From the NCBI GenBank assembly GCA_027034965.1, contig JALVWL010000126.1:1-10982 (forward strand): a stretch of DNA of 10,982 nt, read 5' to 3'. The stretch comes from Candidatus Omnitrophota bacterium. GTDB lineage: Bacteria; Omnitrophota; Gorgyraeia; S143-82. Positions 1 to 7,000 of this stretch are shown one piece after another (position 1 is the first letter of the stretch; every line of letters starts with the position of its first letter). Made by a program: the position numbers and the translations under genes. Below the pieces are notes generated by a model that was not told the origin of the DNA, searched no databases, and saw only the letters and a program-made list of their open reading frames with translations.

Positions 1-216
1 TACTATTACATCCAAAAAATAATTGTCAAAACCCAAAACGATATCTGGTCGTTGCTGTTCTAGATGAAACCTTATCTCTTTTAACATCTTTATCAACTGA
101 AAGTAATTTTCCTCAAACAAGATTACCTGTAACCCCAATCTTTCCATAAACTTAACATAATCCATAAATAACGGCAACAGCTCCAGATTAGCTGGAGGGA
201 AGAATAATACCTTCAT
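1..216 (-). CDS. N-terminal fragment of a probable glycosyltransferase (3' end outside window)
   Basis: The first 72 codons are visible and stay open to the window edge. The start ATG overlaps the stop of the Maf-like gene in an ATGA arrangement (4 nt), so it is probably translationally coupled and part of the same operon. The protein begins MKVLFFPPANLELLPLF, a beta strand followed by a loop and helix. It continues with a second strand (LQVILFEEN) and a later strand (DIVLGFDNYF). This is the alternating pattern of the N-terminal Rossmann half of GT-B glycosyltransferases. No catalytic motif is in view, so the family is inferred from this fold pattern and from the neighbours (GT4 enzyme and Maf protein). 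It could instead be another Rossmann-type sugar enzyme. Existence of the gene is secure; function is tentative. Confidence 0.6.
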   Translation of the reverse strand, partial: MKVLFFPPANLELLPLFMDYVKFMERLGLQVILFEENYFQLIKMLKEIRFHLEQQRPDIVLGFDNYFLDVIV

Positions 217-2123
217 AATAAACCAAACTCCTTATACTCTTTTTCAACCTCACTAAAAAGAGCCTCTACATCATCTATAGCCAGCTCTAATGCCTCAAGA
301 AAGGCCATAATCGTTTCAATCCTTTCTTTTGCTGATATCTCTTTCTCTTTATACAAAAACTTTCTAACCATTAGCATAACCGCAGCTGAAAAACTCTGAG
401 CCAATTGCATAACACGACTATACTGTTCATCAAACAACTTATCTATCCATCTATTGACCTCTTCCATATCCTGCTGGCTTATATTATCTCCTTCCATTCT
501 GCCTTCTATTTCTGAAATGATTTCTTGAGCATCCTTGCAGACCTCTTTTATCTCTTTTATCTGCGTAGTCAGGCAATCCCACTCATTTTCAAACTCCTTC
601 TTCTTAAAACCAGTAAAGACCCACTCAGTCCTTGATTTTATCTTTTCAATTTCCTCTCTCGCATCCTTTGGCAAAATAGAAAGCACCTCTTGTGCTGGCA
701 AAACATCCGTCCCCAAGATCCTTGCTCCTCTATCCTTTCTATCTATCACCCTTGCAGGACAGACCTCTATCATTCGCTCAAGATCTCTTAGGTAGGAAAC
801 CATTATGTCTTCTGTTATGACCTTTCCTCCATCAACGCTATCTATCCAACGAGCCCATACGTACTTTATCTCTTCGCCTCTTCTCTTGCCTAAAACATCC
901 TTTCCATCTACCTTCTGTAACATCAAATTGGTCTGATTTGTTGTTCCCTCCACATGGCTGTTTTTCAGATCCGGATAGGACAGATCCTGCCCGACCAAGA
1001 TAATTGGATCAGCGCCACAAAACATCGCAAACAAAAACGCAGTATGCGCAGTTGTTAAGCCCTTAAATAATGCCATCTTTCTTCCAACAAAGTCACTAAA
1101 GAAATGGCTCAAAAGCATAACACTCATTCGGCCTTTCCACATTGGCAGAATCCCTTCATGGACATCGGCAATAGCCATTAAAACAGAATCTTTTAATCTA
1201 TCCATATCCATCTTGTCGTAGTGATGGCGATTCTTCTCAGAGAAATCAAGACCTATAACAAAATCAGGATTTATACCGTGCTTTTGCAGAACTGGCACAA
1301 CCGTATCCACTGCAATCAAAACTGCCCTTCCTTGAGCTGCTCTCAAAAACTCAATATTATCCTTTACACTAGGGCCTGCTGAAATGCAAATAGCCGGCAT
1401 CCCTTTCATTGAGTCATACCATGCCTCCATACCTACTGTTCTCAATCCATAAGGGAAATTCTTAAACGAATTTCTAATCTGTTGAGTGCTTATGCTTATA
1501 TTGGTAACCAGACAAATACGGGCATTTAGTATATTGTCCCTACAGAGATTTTCGTAAGTCTCCTTTTTTTCAGGATAGAGCCGCGTTACAGGAAGGAAGG
1601 ATACGATTAGAGGCCGAGAAATCACCTTTTCTATAAAAAATCGATATCCAAGGGCATTTAGAAAATCAACATAACCTAAATCGATTAAGAGATTCACACG
1701 ATCATTAATCCAGGAAGAGATATCTCGAATATGCATCAAGAGTTTGAATAAACTTATATCTAAACCCACTACTGTTATCAAATCCAATGGTCTTTCCAAT
1801 AGAGCGTCTATGTGATAACCAGCGCCTATACCTATTACATAGATATCTAACCTCTTTTCAAGGTCAAGATTGTCTGCCCATCTTCGGGCCTCTTTTTGGG
1901 GATCAACCCTGCTACATAAAGGGATTTCTCTGCCATCTCTCAAGGCAACAATAACAGGCAGATTATTTCTTGAAACGATAACTTTATAATCCCTGCTAAT
2001 CTCAACAGATTCGAGCCTGTCAGCGAGTTCCCAATACCTCTCATCTGTCTTAAGATACTGCAGATTGCGCTGATATAGTTCTGTATCTAATCTAACCTCA
2101 ACCAGCCCTGTTTTATCATCCAT
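213..2123 (-). CDS. Maf/DUF115-type motility accessory protein, putative flagellin glycosyltransferase
   Basis: This 636-residue protein has the hallmarks of the motility-associated factor family (MAF_flag10/DUF115, related to MptE-like 6-hydroxymethylpterin pyrophosphokinases). An N-terminal Rossmann-like segment carries VIGIGAGYHIDAL (residues 96-108). The central DUF115 core starts at PAICISAGPSVKDN (243-256), continues through a strand and NPDFVIGLDFSEKN (285-298), and includes GADPIILVGQDLSYPD (370-385). The C-terminal part (about 485-636) is strongly helical and charged. In other bacteria Maf proteins transfer nonulosonic acids such as pseudaminic or legionaminic acid to flagellin in the cytoplasm before export; the sugar used here is unknown. 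The start ATG has AGGAG five nt upstream and lies 37 nt inside the end of the preceding glycosyltransferase gene, in another frame. The stop overlaps the next gene by 4 nt. Family assignment is confident; the substrate is inferred. Confidence 0.9.
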   Translation of the reverse strand: MDDKTGLVEVRLDTELYQRNLQYLKTDERYWELADRLESVEISRDYKVIVSRNNLPVIVALRDGREIPLCSRVDPQKEARRWADNLDLEKRLDIYVIGIGAGYHIDALLERPLDLITVVGLDISLFKLLMHIRDISSWINDRVNLLIDLGYVDFLNALGYRFFIEKVISRPLIVSFLPVTRLYPEKKETYENLCRDNILNARICLVTNISISTQQIRNSFKNFPYGLRTVGMEAWYDSMKGMPAICISAGPSVKDNIEFLRAAQGRAVLIAVDTVVPVLQKHGINPDFVIGLDFSEKNRHHYDKMDMDRLKDSVLMAIADVHEGILPMWKGRMSVMLLSHFFSDFVGRKMALFKGLTTAHTAFLFAMFCGADPIILVGQDLSYPDLKNSHVEGTTNQTNLMLQKVDGKDVLGKRRGEEIKYVWARWIDSVDGGKVITEDIMVSYLRDLERMIEVCPARVIDRKDRGARILGTDVLPAQEVLSILPKDAREEIEKIKSRTEWVFTGFKKKEFENEWDCLTTQIKEIKEVCKDAQEIISEIEGRMEGDNISQQDMEEVNRWIDKLFDEQYSRVMQLAQSFSAAVMLMVRKFLYKEKEISAKERIETIMAFLEALELAIDDVEALFSEVEKEYKEFGLL

Positions 2124-3613
2124 AATAGCTCCTGTCTTGACAAGTCATTCAATGCATCTTTTAGTATTAGCTTTCTACTCCCTATTTTTTTTGCAAATCT
2201 CTGCACGCTATCCAAATCAATCACTGGTGAAATTGTCTCGTAAATGCCCCATCCCTTCTTTATCAATTCCGCATCTCCTAAAGACAAGAGTTGCCTCTCA
2301 GATAATCTCCTGGAGGGATAGACCTCGTAGAATATCCTACCATAAGAAGAGAATCTGTTAAAATCAGGTTTTATACCCATGTTTTTCGCTTCTTTTGTTT
2401 GCGACACTGTCTCAAACAATCTATCGTATTGGCTAATAATCTTCTTCCACTTATATCTATCTTCCACAACCGAGATGTTTCTCTCTCCCATCTTTCTTAA
2501 ATCTTCTTTTTTATCCATTACTGTAAGCATGGTTTTTTCCAGAAAGTCTAAATCTAAGCATATCGTCTCTGCCCAAAGCAGGTGTAAGTTTACCTCAAAA
2601 GATAGATGTTCAAAGACAGCCATATCATCTTCTATATTTCCAAGTGTAAAAGAAGGGATAAGCCATTTTATAGCTCTATCGTCTGAAAGGATATCCCTGA
2701 ATCCTCCCCAGTCTGTTGCTATTATTGGAAGACCAAAGGCCATTGCCTCAAGTATCACCTGACCAAATGTCTCCTGAAAATTATCACTAAGGCACATAAA
2801 TGCATCTGCAATGGAAAACAAAATAAATTTATCTTCTTCGCGAGGGTTTGTAACGATAGATACCAAATCTGTTATACCCCACACAGACGCAATCTTAGAA
2901 AGAAGTTCTGCATAATTGGATTCATCAGAGCTTCCGGCAATGATTAGCTTAAAATCCCTTCGTTTCTTTGAAATGCGGTAAACAATTTTTAATAACGGCA
3001 TCAGATCTGCCTTTGAATGCTCACATATACGCGAGAAATGGAGGAATACTGTTTTTCCCTCTAATCTTAATTCTCGTCTTAAATCCTTGCGGTTTTGGAG
3101 ATATGAGCTTATGTCCTTCTCAATAGGACATCCAAGAGGTATTACCTCTAAAACATATTCTGGCACTCCCAGATTCATTAACACCTTTTTGGCAGTATCA
3201 GAGGTACAGATAATCCTGTCACTGTCTCGCAAAAAAGAAATTGCCTTTTGCAATTGTCCCAATAATCTTGGATAACTTATGGTATGTGTAAGGCCTACTA
3301 TTGCCTCACTACGGCCTAAAAGCTCTCTCATAACTGCGATATGATATAGCTCTATATCCGGCTGAAAGATTATGCCTCTATCTGTTTTAAACGATAAAAA
3401 TACCTCCCTCAAAAAAACAGAAGCATTATCTTTTTGCAGAAATGGATGGTTGGAGAAGAAAGTATTGGTTTCAGTTAACGAACCAAGGAAAAAATAAAAC
3501 CTATCTATCAAGCGGCTATGTCGTACCAAAGACTTAAGCAGAAAGGTATTTGCTATCCCCCTGCCTTGTAGAAACTGAGGCGGGAAAAATGAATCAAAGG
3601 AGATTAAATCCAT
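2087..3613 (-). CDS. GT4-like (GT-B fold) glycosyltransferase with extra C-terminal segment
   Basis: This 508-residue protein is a group 1 glycosyltransferase of the GT-B type. The donor-binding half begins near residue 186 (KTVFLHFSRI) and has the strand KLIIAGSSDES (222-232). It also has the signature ETFGQVILEAMAFGLPII (281-298), where E281 and E289 form the EX7E motif that contacts the nucleotide sugar. ATDWGGFRDIL (299-309) follows, as in GT4 enzymes. The N-terminal acceptor half (1-185) contains VGLTHTISYPRLLG (106-119). Residues from about 405 to 508 lie beyond a normal GT4 domain. They include two similar helical stretches ending in a GW pair (about 443-456 and 491-505). The start overlaps the fliS stop as TAATG and has a GGAAG sequence upstream, so translation is probably coupled to fliS. 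Its place between fliS and the Maf gene points to flagellin glycosylation; acceptor and sugar are unknown. Confidence 0.9.
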   Translation of the reverse strand: MDLISFDSFFPPQFLQGRGIANTFLLKSLVRHSRLIDRFYFFLGSLTETNTFFSNHPFLQKDNASVFLREVFLSFKTDRGIIFQPDIELYHIAVMRELLGRSEAIVGLTHTISYPRLLGQLQKAISFLRDSDRIICTSDTAKKVLMNLGVPEYVLEVIPLGCPIEKDISSYLQNRKDLRRELRLEGKTVFLHFSRICEHSKADLMPLLKIVYRISKKRRDFKLIIAGSSDESNYAELLSKIASVWGITDLVSIVTNPREEDKFILFSIADAFMCLSDNFQETFGQVILEAMAFGLPIIATDWGGFRDILSDDRAIKWLIPSFTLGNIEDDMAVFEHLSFEVNLHLLWAETICLDLDFLEKTMLTVMDKKEDLRKMGERNISVVEDRYKWKKIISQYDRLFETVSQTKEAKNMGIKPDFNRFSSYGRIFYEVYPSRRLSERQLLSLGDAELIKKGWGIYETISPVIDLDSVQRFAKKIGSRKLILKDALNDLSRQELLWMIKQGWLRLD

Positions 3614-4029
3614 TACGCGACTTTTTCTTCCAAAGCAACCGGGCCTTCTTGTTCAAAAAAGTCTCTATTAATCTGTTCCACTGCCTCATGCCACGCATCT
3701 GCAAGAGGAGAGAGAAGTCCAATAACCTCATCTATTATCTCTGGCTCCTTCCTCAAATTGGCCTCTATTGTCCGATTGTAACAATAATTATATAAGGCCC
3801 TAAACTTATCTGCCAATTCTCCTGCTTCATCATTCAATGCCAGAGTGAGCTCTGACAATAATCTCCTTGCCTTGAACATATACTCGTTTGTCATATAAAA
3901 GTCGCGCTCTTGCATCTTTGACTTGGCCAGATTCAAGAACTTGATAATACCATCATAGGCCATCACTATTGCCTGTTGTGGAGAGGTTGTCTGTCTCTTC
4001 ACTGATTTGTAGGCCTTAAGTGGATCCAT
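3613..4029 (-). CDS. fliS: Flagellar export chaperone FliS
   Basis: FliS binds the disordered C-terminal region of flagellin in the cytoplasm, prevents premature polymerisation and delivers it to the flagellar export apparatus. The 138-residue product begins MDPLKAYKSVKRQ and carries the family signature SPQQAIVMAYDGIIKFLNLA. A second helix pair (MTNEYMFKARRLLSELTLAL) and a helix with LYNYCYNRTIEAN follow, matching the four-helix FliS fold and usual length. I chose the start at 4029 because a purine-rich site (AAGGGGGAG) lies just upstream and the protein then begins as FliS proteins do. The frame is open to an ATG at 4077, but that would add 16 atypical residues and overlap fliD. With the chosen start the gap to fliD is 14 nt. 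The stop overlaps the glycosyltransferase start by 1 nt. Confidence 0.95.
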   Translation of the reverse strand: MDPLKAYKSVKRQTTSPQQAIVMAYDGIIKFLNLAKSKMQERDFYMTNEYMFKARRLLSELTLALNDEAGELADKFRALYNYCYNRTIEANLRKEPEIIDEVIGLLSPLADAWHEAVEQINRDFFEQEGPVALEEKVA

Positions 4030-4041
4030 ATCTCCCCCTTT
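4022..4041 (-). promoter_or_regulatory. fliS ribosome binding site (decides the start)
   Basis: A run AAAAAAAGGGGGAGAT directly precedes the ATG at 4029-4027. It lies in the 14-nt gap after the fliD stop and supports the shorter FliS start over the upstream in-frame ATG at 4077. The Shine-Dalgarno core is close to the ATG, so spacing is slightly short if the full GGAG is used. Confidence 0.55.
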
Positions 4042-4043
4042 TT

Positions 4044-7000
4044 TTATTTCATTTGTTGCGCTTGAGATGCAAGCCATGCACTCATCGCATTCATCTGCCC
4101 CATTAATTGCTCCATCCTGTTAAATTGATTATAAAGATAATTTCGCCGCTTTTCCAAACGCTCCTGCATATTCTCTATCTGATAGTCATAGACATCTATG
4201 TTGTCCTCTATATTGTCCAATTCTCCATTTATAAGGCCTACTTCGGGATCTGTTAGGTAAGACAATCTGCCGTTAACCCTCAGTCCAACACCCCTTGCCT
4301 CCGTTGCCTGTACTTCAATTACGCGAGCATAACCATCTTCGCCTTCTATATTATTAAATCTGATTTTATCCGTATAATACGGCAAGGTAAAGAAGTGCAA
4401 TATCTCTGATTGGGTATTGCCAGAAACCGTTCTATAATCATTCCACTGATTATTATACCAGTACTGCAATGTATATCCTGTCAGCTTTTCTCCACTCGTA
4501 CTGGGAGCAAAGACCTTTATCTTATACAGAGAAATCCGTCTGGTAAAATCTATCTCAAGATAGGCCCCAGATTCATTCTGCACACCATTCATCCATCCAT
4601 TTGAATTGGCACCAAATTCATCCTCACTGGTATTACCATTTATCACGCGGCTTGGACTATATCCGGTAGCAGTAGAAGAGGCGGTTGCACTGCCACCGTT
4701 ATCCCCCAACGCCATATTTACCTCATAATTGAACAGATTTGCCACTGCATCGGGGTCATCCAATAATTTTTCCTCAAACTTACTCTCATCTATCTCCAGA
4801 TGGCCATCGCTATTAAAGCTAATACCTACCGCTGATATGTGGTTCATACTCGAAGGCAGGCCTTCAACATAATCTGTAACCATAGAGAAAAGCTCATTCT
4901 GAAGGTTCATCAACGAAACACTACCCAATAAAACACCTGACTCTCCTGTTTCCGGGTCATAGGACATCAATTCAGATATATAATCAATAATATCATTATA
5001 TGTATCTATAAAAGTCTTTATTGTGCTAAGAGGCTCCTCTGTATCCTGCTCTACCTTCACACTTACCAGTTCATCAGAAGCTGTATAAAGGTTTAACGTG
5101 AGTCCCTGTATAGCATTTTTTACCTCATTGGAACTACTCACTATAGGTGTGCCACTCTCTCCACCAACCAACACCAAAGCATCTTTTGCTGTAATAGACT
5201 CAGTAAATGATAGATTTGAATTTGTAGAGGTAATAAGAAGCCGGCCTCTTGTCCCGCTAAACTTGCTGTTTATAACCAGCTTATATGGGTTTACACCTGT
5301 GCCATCGTTTAACACAAAGGCAGAAAACCTATCACTAACATCGGCATCGTTTATTGCATCGGCTATGTCTTCTAGGTCATCATTATCATCTATCGTTATT
5401 GTCCAGGAAAATGCACCATCATAACTCGTATTAGAAACCCCTGTTGTCTCCTCTATCCCCAGAGATTGAGAAACCGTATTATCCTCAATGTAAAGACGGC
5501 CTTCCTCTCCGGTTGTATCCTTTATAATTATTCCCTTTCCATCACTACCTATCTCTGCCTCTACACCAATAGAAACAGAATTGATTGCCGAAACCACATC
5601 AGCTAAAGACCTGTCCGAAGAGGTAACACTTACGGTTGCCGTTGCACCGGATCGGTCAGTTATGGTGAAGGTACCAGTTGTTATACCACTAAAATCATTT
5701 AACGCTGTAAGGAGCCTATCCCCGAAAATAGAAATCAGCTCTTCTCCAGTAACAGAAGAGGTTGCAACTGATGTAGCTATACCCAGATCCTCTGCTGTTG
5801 TCGTGGAATTTATGCTCTGAACTGAAAGGTTGTTAGCCGTTGAACCTGTGTTATCCGTAATAACAAGCCTCAATCCATCAGAAGACAAAGAAGCCGTTAT
5901 CTTACCCCCATTGTCTGCATCATTATTAATAGCATCTATAACATCCTGAATAGTCGATGCGCTGTCTATATTTACATCTATCGTTGTGCCGTCCCTTGCA
6001 ATAATCCTTATATCATCCAATCCTGATGCATTATCAACGCCCTTTCCATCTCCTACCACCTGTAGAGAACTCGAACCGGTCAAATACAATATATCATTTC
6101 CATTTATCGTACTGCCCGAGGCAGTAACGTTTATCCCAAGACTTGCAGCTGCACCATTTCCATCGCTTACGCTCAGTGTTCCTGTACCGCCAGATGTATC
6201 CGTCAATTTTATCCCTTGACCATTTGAGGTAAAGCTGGCGGTAACCTGCAATGCAGTGTTCCCATTTATCGTCTGAATCACATCCTGTATTGTGCGCGCA
6301 CTGCTTATATCTATTGTGGCTGTATATCCAGACTTGTTGGTAATAGTAAACCAGCTGCCGCTGACACCAGATAGGCCATTGAGCAAATCAAGCTGCCTAT
6401 CATTTACATCACTCAATATGTCTTTCCCAGAAATAGTTGAAGAATTTACTCCATCTGCCTGAAGGATACCCAGATCCTCAGCAGTTGTTGAACCTAGCTC
6501 CTCCACCTTAAATGCACCAGCGCCAGTGCTGGAATCAACCAAGTTTATTGCATTGCCTGTAGTAGAATCAATGGTTGCGGTAACGTTTATTGAGGCGCTG
6601 TTTATTGCATTTAAAACATCCTGAATAGTCGTTGCCGACGTTAAATCAATTGTTGCTGAATTGCCGTCCCTGTCGGTTATCTTTATGTATCCTGATGCCA
6701 CACCCAAACCGTCATTTAAACGGGAAAGAAGAGTAGATGTGGTTATATAAGACAGATCATCCCCGTGTTTCTTCTGCTCAGCACTCGTGCTACCGTATAT
6801 ATTTAGATCCTTCGTCATCCTCCCATTATTCAAATCCTCTATACGCAGAACATTTTCTTCCTCTCCTGTCAGATCTATAACAACAATTCCACTACCAGTA
6901 TCATTTATGCGCGCTTTCACACTTATCCCAGAGGCATTATTTATTGCATCTATTACATCGCCAATAGTCTCTATAGAACTCCCGTTTAACGAAATACTTG

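Noticed and set aside
4030..4077. Longer FliS with a 16-residue N-terminal extension
   Set aside because: The extension overlaps the conserved FliD C-terminus, is not FliS-like and lacks a ribosome binding site. The start at 4029 has a purine-rich site and gives a normal FliS N-terminus.
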